A stretch of 43,973 nucleotides of DNA. Source: a virus. The translations under genes and the position numbers were made by a program. Below the pieces are notes generated by a model. The model saw only the letters and a program-made list of their open reading frames with translations. It was not told the origin of the DNA and searched no databases. Of this stretch, positions 33,480 through 39,365 are shown in pieces (position 1 is the stretch's first letter; each line of letters begins with the position of its first letter). The DNA is taken from positions 11,132 through 55,104 of IMG/VR virus record IMGVR_UViG_3300003319_000207; one strand, 5' to 3'.

Positions 33480-33691
33480 AATTCATCCTTTGTGTCGCAG
33501 AGCGTTTGAATCATGGCGGCTTTTCTAAGCCAGCCTCCAGTTGATTGCCACGCAGAACTGTCGGAGAGTAGCTGGGAAACGGATTTATTGGAACCGATCT
33601 GGTTCATGAGAACGCACTTCATTCCGACGAGTTGGCGGTGAGTCAACCCCGTCAACCCACCAGAAAGAAGCGTTTGGGCGTCACAGGTCAT
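33476..33691 (-). CDS. small protein carrying the shared fibre N-terminal module
   Basis: A 71-residue protein, MTCDAQTLLSGGLTGLTHRQ and so on. Its layout (Cys-Asp, TLLS, LT..QL, then a helix ending in a Leu-x-x-Ile) matches the first ~45 residues of both neighbouring fibre proteins, so it appears to be a stand-alone copy of that module with a short helical C-terminus. It may cap or seed fibre attachment. It is joined to both neighbours by ATGA overlaps. Confidence 0.55.
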   Translation of the reverse strand: MTCDAQTLLSGGLTGLTHRQLVGMKCVLMNQIGSNKSVSQLLSDSSAWQSTGGWLRKAAMIQTLCDTKDEL

Positions 33692-33978
33692 TCGGAGGCA
33701 ATGCTGTCCAGTTCGGCGTCAGCACTCATGCTGGTGGATGGCGCCGGTTCTGGACGTTCTGGACGCTGGGGAGGCATTGGACGGCCTTCCATGGAGGTGA
33801 TCGTGAAGCGGTCGCCAATTTTGCGCCACGTGACGATGGCCTCGCCTTCGGACTCGCTTTCGCCGATTACCCCGGCGGGAGGGGTGAACTCCACACCGGG
33901 GTAACTGGAATCCTTTCCGGCACCGCCACCAGACGGGCCGGAAGGAGAACTGTCCGGGTTGCCAGGCTGCCAGATCAT
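33688..33978 (-). CDS. small Pro/Ser-rich protein after the major capsid gene
   Basis: A 96-residue protein with a disordered Pro/Ser/Gly-rich start (GNPDSSPSGPSGGGAGKDSS), a short beta core (EAIVTWRKIGDRFTITSMEG) and a Pro-rich then acidic C-terminus. It begins two bases after the major capsid stop and overlaps the next gene by ATGA. Small proteins here often decorate the capsid or assist head completion; no family is recognised. Confidence 0.55.
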   Translation of the reverse strand: MIWQPGNPDSSPSGPSGGGAGKDSSYPGVEFTPPAGVIGESESEGEAIVTWRKIGDRFTITSMEGRPMPPQRPERPEPAPSTSMSADAELDSIASE

Positions 33979-33980
33979 GG

Positions 33981-35510
33981 TCAGGCGCTGGTAACGGTGA
34001 CGTCCACGCTGTTACAGGTGGAGCCGTCGAGGCAGATGCCGGTTGCGCTCGCACTCCAGGTGCCGAGGTGAGGAGCACCATCGGAGCTGTTGAGGTAGTC
34101 GGCCAACAGCTGGTAAGTGGCTTTGCTGCCACTGGCAACATGGCTGACTGGAACGCCATTGCAGGTGATTTCGGAACCGCCCGCGGCTGCGGCGATCTGG
34201 TATGGGCCGGTGATGCCGGTGAGATCGAAGCAGATTTGCGGGTTGGGGCAGACGTCGTTGGCGCTGTTGTAGTCCTGTTCGACGTAGCTCGGCGTCGGGG
34301 CGCAGGGCGGAACGTCCTGGACGCAGGCGATTTCACGCTTGTAGAGGAAGGCGACGGCCCATTCGGGACGGTCGGCCTTGGTCGCGTAGCTGAAATCAGC
34401 GATGAACTTGCCTTTGTTGCGCCGGGTGTTTTCGATGACGCAGCCACTGGCGTCGGCGCCCAGGTTGTCCATGACGAACTGCCATTTGCCGCCGAAGTCG
34501 CGCGCGGCGAAAGGCATCATCGGGTTGATCTGGGTGGTTTCACGCACCAGCGATTTCATTGCCATCCGGTTCCAAATGAAGTCGACCTGGAACTCGGCGT
34601 TGATGTAGGCGTCGTTGACGATGCCTTTGATGCCCTGGGTGGCGGCCACGTTGGTGTAGGGGAATACCCGTTCCAAAGTGACGCCGTCGGCCAGGAGCTG
34701 GTAACGCAAGGGGAAGTCGTCATAGCGGAAACCAAAGTTGCCGATGCCGTTCACGATCCCGTACTTGTAGAGAACGCCACCCTCGACGAAATCCTCGAAG
34801 CGGAAGAGGTTGGTGAGATCGGCATTGCCCTGGATGAGGGTGTAGCCGGTGATTTCGTCGGTGACATATTCGGCGAGCTTGGGCATCCCCGGGACGCGGC
34901 CGAAGTAACCATTGAGCTTCAGCGGTTCAATTTGGCGCTGGAGCATCTGGATAGTCATCTTGGAGGTTGGCAGCGCGTTCGGGACGATCCGGGTGCAATC
35001 GGCATTGGTCGTGAAGGTGAGCGGCGTCATCGAGCTGCCAGCGACGATTTTGGTACCGGCGATTCGCAAGGCTTCAGTGCGCATGCGGTCGCTGATGATG
35101 ATGTTGGTCGCGTCCTTCAGGTTGGAGATGATGCCGGCGAATTGCTCTTTGGCGCGGTCGGCCGACATCACAAGGTCGAAGCAGAAGAGCTGCGTGGCGT
35201 AGGATTTCTGCTGGAGCTTGTAGCTGTCGCGGGTCGAGCCAAAGCCAATGAGTTTTTCGTCGGGATCGCAAGGGGTGCCGATGCAGTTGCCGACGGTCAC
35301 GTCGTTCCAGCAACCAGAGAGGTCGGGGAAGACGCGGTTGATGCGGTCAAAGGTGTGAGAGACGCCGTCGAGGGCCGGGAAAACGCCGGTGGAGACGTGG
35401 CCGATCCAGCCGTCGGTGGGCGTGATGTCTTTGATGATTTCGCTATCGAGATGTTCGGAGCGCCGGATGAGGAAGTCGGTGAAACTTTTACAAGTCAAGG
35501 AACCAGCCAT
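33981..35510 (-). CDS. major capsid protein candidate
   Basis: A 509-residue protein. The start ATG at 35510 is fixed by AAAGG six bases upstream; a TTG four codons earlier is less likely. The fold pattern (SFTDFLIRRSEHLDSEIIKD at the start, long beta/alpha body, LFRFEDFVEGGVLYKYGIVN, PEWAVAFLYKREI) fits a HK97-type coat, and length and operon position (first virion gene, followed by small head proteins) agree. From about residue 400 on a Cys-containing extension (CPNPQICFDLTGITGPYQIA, then CLDGSTCNS) looks like an added surface domain. The gene has a ~170-bp leader with hairpins. Confidence 0.65.
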   Translation of the reverse strand: MAGSLTCKSFTDFLIRRSEHLDSEIIKDITPTDGWIGHVSTGVFPALDGVSHTFDRINRVFPDLSGCWNDVTVGNCIGTPCDPDEKLIGFGSTRDSYKLQQKSYATQLFCFDLVMSADRAKEQFAGIISNLKDATNIIISDRMRTEALRIAGTKIVAGSSMTPLTFTTNADCTRIVPNALPTSKMTIQMLQRQIEPLKLNGYFGRVPGMPKLAEYVTDEITGYTLIQGNADLTNLFRFEDFVEGGVLYKYGIVNGIGNFGFRYDDFPLRYQLLADGVTLERVFPYTNVAATQGIKGIVNDAYINAEFQVDFIWNRMAMKSLVRETTQINPMMPFAARDFGGKWQFVMDNLGADASGCVIENTRRNKGKFIADFSYATKADRPEWAVAFLYKREIACVQDVPPCAPTPSYVEQDYNSANDVCPNPQICFDLTGITGPYQIAAAAGGSEITCNGVPVSHVASGSKATYQLLADYLNSSDGAPHLGTWSASATGICLDGSTCNSVDVTVTSA

Positions 35511-35684
35511 AGAGCCTTTCAAAAAGTGTGAGCATTCGCTCGTTTTCTTTGGGAGAAAACCGCTCCCAGCGTTGCAGAATCCACTGCATCGCGGAGGCGA
35601 CCTTGAAAGGTTTCCGTGATTTGAGGGTTACCAACCAACCCTCGGGCTGCCTAGCCGTTGTAAGCTGAGGAACAGCGACCTCGG
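35511..35684 (-). promoter_or_regulatory. major capsid leader with hairpins
   Basis: This 174-bp stretch between the HNH gene and the capsid gene holds no gene. On the transcribed strand it contains a perfect 7-bp hairpin at 35643-35623 (arms GAGGGTT/AACCCTC, 7-base loop), a shorter GAGG/CCTC hairpin near 35665-35685, and a GGGAG/CTCCC hairpin near 35550-35566. AAAGG lies just before the capsid start. The hairpins may steady the abundant capsid mRNA or end upstream transcripts; no U-run follows any of them. Confidence 0.4.
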
Positions 35685-36248
35685 TTACACTGTTAAACCG
35701 GTGATACTCTTAATGTTTTTTGATGTCAAGCATCGTCTTTTAATGTAGTTGTAAAATTCTCTGGCCTCTCTGCTGTTGTAAACTCCGTGTTCCTTGATTT
35801 CACGCAGTGCAGGCTGGAAACAATCAATGCAAAAATGCATCAGCCACTTGCCTTCATCGGTGTTCTTTTTGAGCATATCCTTGTTCACGTCAATGATGCA
35901 CTGAGCCAGTTTATCTTTAGACCTGCAGCAAAGGCATACGTCAGGTGAGACTTTTTCAGACTTTCTGATTCGCCGAACTACTTCAGTAAACTCCAGTTCT
36001 TTTATCTCTCTGCTGGTCATCAATTCGTGGACCTTTTCATGGCAAACACGGCATAAAACTCTCAAACACTCTTTGGGTGTTTCTTTCCAAACCTTCTCGT
36101 AAAAGATGTGATGAACGTCATTCGATAAGTCTCTCAAACCGCAGACAGCACATCGAGCATCATCCCTGACCATTATCTCCAATCTAATGTTTTGCCACTC
36201 CTCTGATTTCAGAAAGACATTTCTGTAAATGCGTTTTGCTTCAATGCC
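35685..36248 (-). CDS. HNH homing endonuclease-like protein
   Basis: A 187-residue protein from the ATG at 36248. The HNH domain has CAVC (Cys34, Cys37), DVHHIF with His47-His48 and CRVCHEKVH with Cys67, Cys70 and His71. A second set of Cys pairs (CLCC near 106, CIDC near 141) may bind another zinc. The gene is clearly richer in A and T than its neighbours and stands alone between the capsid gene and a structured element, which suggests a free-standing homing endonuclease inserted in the capsid operon. Cleavage specificity is unknown. Confidence 0.75.
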   Translation of the reverse strand, partial: GIEAKRIYRNVFLKSEEWQNIRLEIMVRDDARCAVCGLRDLSNDVHHIFYEKVWKETPKECLRVLCRVCHEKVHELMTSREIKELEFTEVVRRIRKSEKVSPDVCLCCRSKDKLAQCIIDVNKDMLKKNTDEGKWLMHFCIDCFQPALREIKEHGVYNSREAREFYNYIKRRCLTSKNIKSITGLTV

Positions 36249-36255
36249 CATAAAG

Positions 36256-36323
36256 AAAAACCCCAGCACTGAAACCCACTGCGAAAGTGGTGGCGTCCTT
36301 GCGGATTAGCCGTGCTGGGATTA
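36256..36323 (-). terminator. structured terminator-like element upstream of the HNH gene
   Basis: On the minus strand the arms CCCAGCAC (36319-36312) and GTGCTGGG (36269-36262) enclose ~42 bases that themselves hold a CCACT/AGTGG hairpin (36290-36276). The outer stem is followed by GGTTTTTCTTT, a U-run typical of an intrinsic terminator. The internal hairpin and conserved-looking loop are more elaborate than a plain terminator. It would end transcription from the spanin-like gene before the HNH gene and capsid operon. Confidence 0.6.
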
Positions 36324-36388
36324 AAAGGTTGGTCATTCGCAAAGCCGTTTCAAAGGCTGTGGACATGCTACAAAAGCCACCGCGGTTG

Positions 36389-37057
36389 TCAAGGCCCCTG
36401 AGCTGCCAGCTTGCCCCGGGCCTTCTCGAGTTCAGCGACTGCGGCGTTATGCTGGGCCATCTGGAGAGGATCGGCGGAGGTGGAGGCGGCGGTGCGGTAA
36501 CGGTTGATTTGAGAGGCGAGGGCTTCGTCGGCAGCTGTGTAAGCGGCATTTACGGCAGCACTGGATTGACGGACTTTTCGGAAGGCATAGACGAGCAGGA
36601 GAATGCCGATGGCCACCAGGGCGATGGAGACGCCCAGGGGAATGGAGACCTTTTGGAAGCCGCTGGCTGCTTCAGTGGTGGAGGCGACTCCAGTGGAGCC
36701 CGAGGTAATGCGGACGGTCTCACGGTGGGCCGGTAATGGCCCTGCAGGAGCGCGTTTGACGGTTACCACGGGTTCGGATGGGGTGGAGACCTCCGGCGCC
36801 TCTGGGAGGCGTTCAGGCGTCACTGTGACGGTATTGTTGGTGCCACTGGCTTCGATGTGGATGGAAGCCCTGGGCTCGGGCTTAGTGTCTTCCACGGTCT
36901 TCTCGAAGGACTGTGCAGAGCTGTTGTTGACGCTTTCGGCCGTCTTGACGGCTGTGTCGGTGGTGCGCTTGGCCGGGATAAGGGCTGCACAGCCGGTGAA
37001 AAGGAGTGCTCCTGCTAGGATGGCCAGTGTGGAGAGTCTCAAGGGGTAGGGTCTCAT
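36389..37057 (-). CDS. lipoprotein with C-terminal transmembrane segment, unimolecular spanin candidate
   Basis: A 222-residue protein starting at the ATG at 37057 (a GTG six codons upstream is less likely). A signal peptide ends in LLFTGC with Cys23 as the lipidation site. The middle ~110 residues are Ser/Thr/Pro-rich and extended. One transmembrane segment lies at about residues 138-159 (PLGVSIALVAIGILLLVYAF), followed by a 60-residue helical tail. An outer-membrane lipid anchor plus a C-terminal inner-membrane helix is the topology of unimolecular spanins such as T1 gp11, which disrupt the outer membrane at lysis. The long tail after the helix is atypical. Confidence 0.5.
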   Translation of the reverse strand: MRPYPLRLSTLAILAGALLFTGCAALIPAKRTTDTAVKTAESVNNSSAQSFEKTVEDTKPEPRASIHIEASGTNNTVTVTPERLPEAPEVSTPSEPVVTVKRAPAGPLPAHRETVRITSGSTGVASTTEAASGFQKVSIPLGVSIALVAIGILLLVYAFRKVRQSSAAVNAAYTAADEALASQINRYRTAASTSADPLQMAQHNAAVAELEKARGKLAAQGP

Positions 37058-37102
37058 GGAGTAAAGACCTACCACGTATTGTGGAATGTGTAAAGAAAGT
37101 TG

Positions 37103-37130
37103 TTGACAACCCTATGCAGGGATGTAGGGT
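37103..37130 (+). promoter_or_regulatory. sigma70-like promoter upstream of a terminator hairpin
   Basis: TTGACA (37103-37108) and TAGGGT (37125-37130) are 16 bases apart, with AGTTG preceding the -35 as in another promoter at 37676. A transcript starting near 37137 would meet the hairpin at 37165-37195 after only ~30 bases, so it would be very short. The -10 matches at three of six positions including the critical A and T. Confidence 0.4.
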
Positions 37131-37164
37131 CGCACCGTCTCATAGGTGTCTCTGGTCTCTCCTA

Positions 37165-37205
37165 CCACCCAGCTCGATCTCTCCGGGCTGGGTGGCTTCG
37201 TCTTC
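37165..37205 (+). terminator. strong hairpin, terminator-like
   Basis: A perfect 9-bp stem, CCACCCAGC (37165-37173) with GCTGGGTGG (37187-37195), encloses a 13-base loop and is followed by CTTCGTCTT, which is only moderately U-rich. It could end a short transcript from the promoter at 37103 or act as an mRNA boundary for the divergent operons. Confidence 0.5.
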
Positions 37206-37209
37206 AGGG

Positions 37210-37500
37210 GCTTCAATGTGTTAATACGTGTTATCAAGCACTTACATAAGGTCATAAGTGCCATTTACTACATAAGTATCTAAGTATAAGAGTATAACGC
37301 GATAACGCTACACTAGTGCTACACATGACCCTACCTACCGGCCTAGACATATACATTTTCTTTACAGACTTCACCAACACAGTGCGTGACTACAGTGAAA
37401 ATTAGGGTGTGTCTCTGAAATTGTACATATTTACTAACTATACTATATACTAACATATATAAACGTATAATCGCGTAGAACGATAACAGAAGTAGAAGAA
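37210..37500. other. AT-rich intergenic stretch without genes
   Basis: No gene is seen. The stretch is much more AT-rich than its surroundings and contains repeated CATAAG-type words (three near 37235-37285), the palindrome CACTAGTG, and a TATA-rich portion near 37430-37475 (ACTATACTATATACTAACATATATAA split by other bases). Such easily melted DNA beside palindromic repeats is a usual feature of replication origins; this is inference. Confidence 0.4.
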
Positions 37501-37544
37501 GTACGTACAGCTTGTTAACCGGTTAACCGTATAACCGGTTAACT
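37501..37544. repeat. palindromic repeat cluster (copy A)
   Basis: GTACGTAC (37501-37508) is followed after five bases by the perfect 14-bp palindrome GTTAACCGGTTAAC (37514-37527) and, three bases on, by a second, slightly imperfect copy at 37530-37543 whose centre TAACCGGTTA is perfect. The GTACGTAC plus palindrome order recurs at 38968-38990. Likely binding sites for a dimeric protein: an operator or replication initiator sites. Confidence 0.7.
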
Positions 37545-37680
37545 GGATGGTAGCTGTGATCTGTGCACTGTGTAGATTGTAAACATTTAGAGGCCGGGGA
37601 GTCATGGCACTTGTAGCATTAGTGTAGTGTGAAGGTTAAAACGTAGGTTTAACACAATTATGCAAAGGTAAAAATAGTTG

Positions 37681-37710
37681 TTGACAGGAACCGGTATAAA
37701 TCGGCATCAT
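37681..37710 (+). promoter_or_regulatory. promoter-like element at the start of the 37709 gene
   Basis: TTGACA (37681-37686) is preceded by AGTTG and lies 18 bases before CATCAT (37705-37710), which matches the -10 consensus at four of six positions. The start point would fall at about 37718, which is itself an in-frame ATG, so the transcript may be leaderless. Confidence 0.4.
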
Positions 37711-38401
37711 GTCGAGCATGTCCAATAGAACTGAAGAGGAACTGAAGAGGAATGCGGCTGTTTATCGGCCTGTCATTGATGAGGTTATCAAGCTGGGTGG
37801 GTCGACGGTGATTGATCCGAACTCAGTTGGTTTGAAGGTTACTACGATCAGGACACGACTGAGTGAGGCGATGACCTGGCTGGCGGCCAATGAGCCAGGA
37901 TATGAGGATGTGCAATCGAAGATTCGGACCAAGATTGAAGGGGATGGGCTTGTGGTGATGAGGCAGGATATGTCGTCTATGAGGACTGTGAGGCGGCCGG
38001 CAGGAAGATCAGTTGAGGCGCCGCGAGATTTCGCATCGGAGCTTGTGGGGTCGCTGAATTTTCCGGCGGACGTGGTTTTTTGCCGGTCGGATATTGATGC
38101 GATGGTGCTGGCGGCCCAGTCGGGGAGGTCGATTGAGCCGGCCCGGCGGCGGATCATGTTGAAGTATCAGAGGGATTTGGATCAGAGGGAGTGTTATAAC
38201 AGGCTTGTGAAGAGCTTGGCGGCAGCTGGGACGGAGGAGGAGAAGGCCCGGGTGCAGGCGGCCTTCGTGGAGGAGACTCAGAAGATTGAGAGGGCACATG
38301 AGGAGGCGGTGAGGATGACGATTGAGGAGGAGAAGGCGTCCGCCGCGACTGCAGCGACCGCGGCTCCCACGGCAACCTCCACCGTAGCCCCGACGGCCTA
38401 A
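37709..38401 (+). CDS. hypothetical protein, possibly DNA-binding
   Basis: A 230-residue protein; the ATG at 37718 (three codons later) is an alternative because of promoter spacing. The N-terminal ~60 residues look helical with a short helix-turn-helix-like stretch (NSVGLKVTTIRTRLSEAMTW). The middle contains RRPAGRSVEAPRDFASELVG and a region DVVFCRSDIDAMVLAAQSG. The C-terminus is a charged helix (EEETQKIERAHEEAVRMTIE) followed by an Ala/Thr/Pro tail typical of disordered ends. It precedes the terminase-small-subunit-like gene by five bases and lies between the two palindromic repeat clusters, so it may be the protein that binds them. No family is recognised. Confidence 0.6.
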   Translation: MSSMSNRTEEELKRNAAVYRPVIDEVIKLGGSTVIDPNSVGLKVTTIRTRLSEAMTWLAANEPGYEDVQSKIRTKIEGDGLVVMRQDMSSMRTVRRPAGRSVEAPRDFASELVGSLNFPADVVFCRSDIDAMVLAAQSGRSIEPARRRIMLKYQRDLDQRECYNRLVKSLAAAGTEEEKARVQAAFVEETQKIERAHEEAVRMTIEEEKASAATAATAAPTATSTVAPTA

Positions 38402-38406
38402 CGACC

Positions 38407-38907
38407 ATGGAAGTCAAATACACGCAGCAGCAGAAGGAGGCTTGGCGCAATGCGTATGTGACGGGCGAGCGGTCGCTCCGGGATATTTCCCGGGATGGCA
38501 TCAAGCTGTCGTATCTGCATAGGATTTCGTTCAGGGAGGGGTGGGGACGGCTCAGGCAGGAGTATAAGATGAGCCGCCAAGAGATAATGATTCACGGCCT
38601 GTCGCTCGAGAAGATGGCCGAGGCGATGGCGCCGGGCCTTGTTAATGGCATCACCCAGAACATCACCAAGAATGCCCGGGAGTATAGGTCGCTCGGGTCG
38701 TCGCTGCTGGCGTCGGCCGTCAAGTTCTCGGTGGATTGCCGGGACGATAAGCTATCGGCGACTGAGCGGGCCAAGCTCGCCGAAGCTGCCTGCCGGTTAG
38801 CTGAAGCTGCGCGCGAGTGCTGCGGCATCCCAGAGACCGCTCGTGCCACCCCTCGTCCTCCTCCTAAGCCAGTTACCGACATCCCCGAGGCCATCCCTCT
38901 GGAGTAA
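38407..38907 (+). CDS. terminase small subunit-like protein
   Basis: A 166-residue protein. The N-terminal helix-turn-helix (KEAWRNAYVTGERSLRDISR, then GIKLSYLHRISFREGWGRLR) matches phage terminase small subunits, in which such a domain recognises pac or cos DNA. A helical oligomerisation-type region follows (ERAKLAEAACRLAEAARECC) and then a Pro-rich tail (TPRPPPKPVTDIPE). If this is the small subunit, it is encoded 20 kb from the large one and next to a repeat-rich region that could hold the packaging site. A transcription regulator with the same helix-turn-helix is the main alternative. Confidence 0.55.
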   Translation: MEVKYTQQQKEAWRNAYVTGERSLRDISRDGIKLSYLHRISFREGWGRLRQEYKMSRQEIMIHGLSLEKMAEAMAPGLVNGITQNITKNAREYRSLGSSLLASAVKFSVDCRDDKLSATERAKLAEAACRLAEAARECCGIPETARATPRPPPKPVTDIPEAIPLE

Positions 38908-38917
38908 GAGTCTTCAC

Positions 38918-38941
38918 CGGTTCTACGGTTCTACGGTTCAC
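38918..38941. repeat. 8-bp iterons, set 1 (CGGTTCTA)
   Basis: Three consecutive 8-bp units: CGGTTCTA (38918-38925), CGGTTCTA (38926-38933) and CGGTTCAC (38934-38941). They start eleven bases after the stop of the terminase-small-subunit-like gene and are followed 27 bp on by GTACGTAC and the palindrome. Tandem 8-mers of this kind suit the binding of an initiator or of the small terminase. Confidence 0.7.
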
Positions 38942-38967
38942 CATAAGGCCATCCCCCACCACAGGTA

Positions 38968-39014
38968 GTACGTACGGTTAACCGGTTAACGCGTTCACGC
39001 GTTCACGCGTTCAC
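38968..39014. repeat. palindromic repeat cluster (copy B) with 8-bp iterons, set 2 (GCGTTCAC)
   Basis: GTACGTAC (38968-38975), one base, then the perfect palindrome GTTAACCGGTTAAC (38977-38990), then three tandem 8-bp units GCGTTCAC (38991-39014). The palindrome and its GTACGTAC companion repeat the arrangement at 37501-37527, 1.46 kb away. This concentration of short repeats in 100 bp of non-coding DNA looks like a protein-binding nucleation site. Confidence 0.75.
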
Positions 39015-39086
39015 ATGTCAACCAGTTCACTAAATGTGGGGTGGTGAGCGGCGTAAAGCGTTGGGGCTTAGTCGCTTAGGTCGGAG

Positions 39087-39102
39087 TGTTCCACGTGGAA
39101 CA
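39087..39102. promoter_or_regulatory. chromosomal parS-like site
   Basis: TGTTCCACGTGGAACA is a perfect 16-bp palindrome, identical in type to the bacterial chromosomal ParB-binding site parS (B. subtilis consensus TGTTTCACGTGAAACA; the CC/GG variant occurs in many Gram-negatives). It lies in non-coding DNA and is followed by nine A residues. No parA or parB gene is seen in the window, so host ParB would be the binder. Confidence 0.65.
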
Positions 39103-39204
39103 AAAAAAAATGGAAGAGCGGTATACAACCAACCACCCCACCTCGTTTTCGCCCCCACCCTGGCACCCCGCCGGGACGGTTCCGCGGTGAAAAAGAGATT
39201 CCTT

Positions 39205-39326
39205 AGTAAGTTGCGCAAGATGCTTACCTTTCGCACAATATTTGAGACAGCCTGTCTCTAGATACCCGTGATGCTTTGCATCCGAAAGGTGAGACAGCCT
39301 GACCCGAAGTAACTTACGCAAGTTGC
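39205..39326. repeat. cluster of direct and inverted repeats
   Basis: AGTAAGTTGCGCAAGATGC (39205-39223) recurs with three changes as AGTAACTTACGCAAGTTGC (39308-39326). Between them TGAGACAGCCTG occurs twice (39243-39254 and 39290-39301), the first within the inverted repeat GAGACAGCCTGTCTC (39244-39258). GATGC/GCATC forms a small hairpin at 39270-39282, and CTTACCTTTCG (39223-39233) is nearly complementary to CGAAAGGTGAG (39283-39293). The whole could fold as a cruciform or RNA structure, or be a set of binding sites. Confidence 0.6.
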
Positions 39327-39365
39327 TCAGGATTCAACCCCGGCGGAAGGCGGCACCATTCGTAT

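Noticed and set aside
33719-34447. Ser/Thr/Pro-rich 242-codon minus-strand frame
   Set aside because: It overlaps the end of the capsid gene and the next gene in another frame on the same strand; low-complexity composition indicates a shadow.
34068-35531. Open frame of 487 codons on the plus strand
   Set aside because: It lies entirely antisense to the major capsid gene, which has the ribosome binding site, the coherent protein composition and the operon context. The Gly/Val/Asp-rich product is a typical antisense artefact of GC-biased coding.
38991-39014. Tandem repeats as a possible CRISPR array
   Set aside because: Units are 8 bp with no spacers, so they are iterons and not a CRISPR array. 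None was seen elsewhere.
39087-39110. Palindrome followed by A-run as a terminator
   Set aside because: The run follows the palindrome as A residues on the plus strand and precedes it as T on the minus strand, so neither transcript would end in a U-run after the hairpin.
39034-39261. Possible 75-codon gene on the plus strand across the parS-like site
   Set aside because: It has no ribosome binding site, overlaps the palindrome, A-run and repeat cluster, and has no coherent composition.
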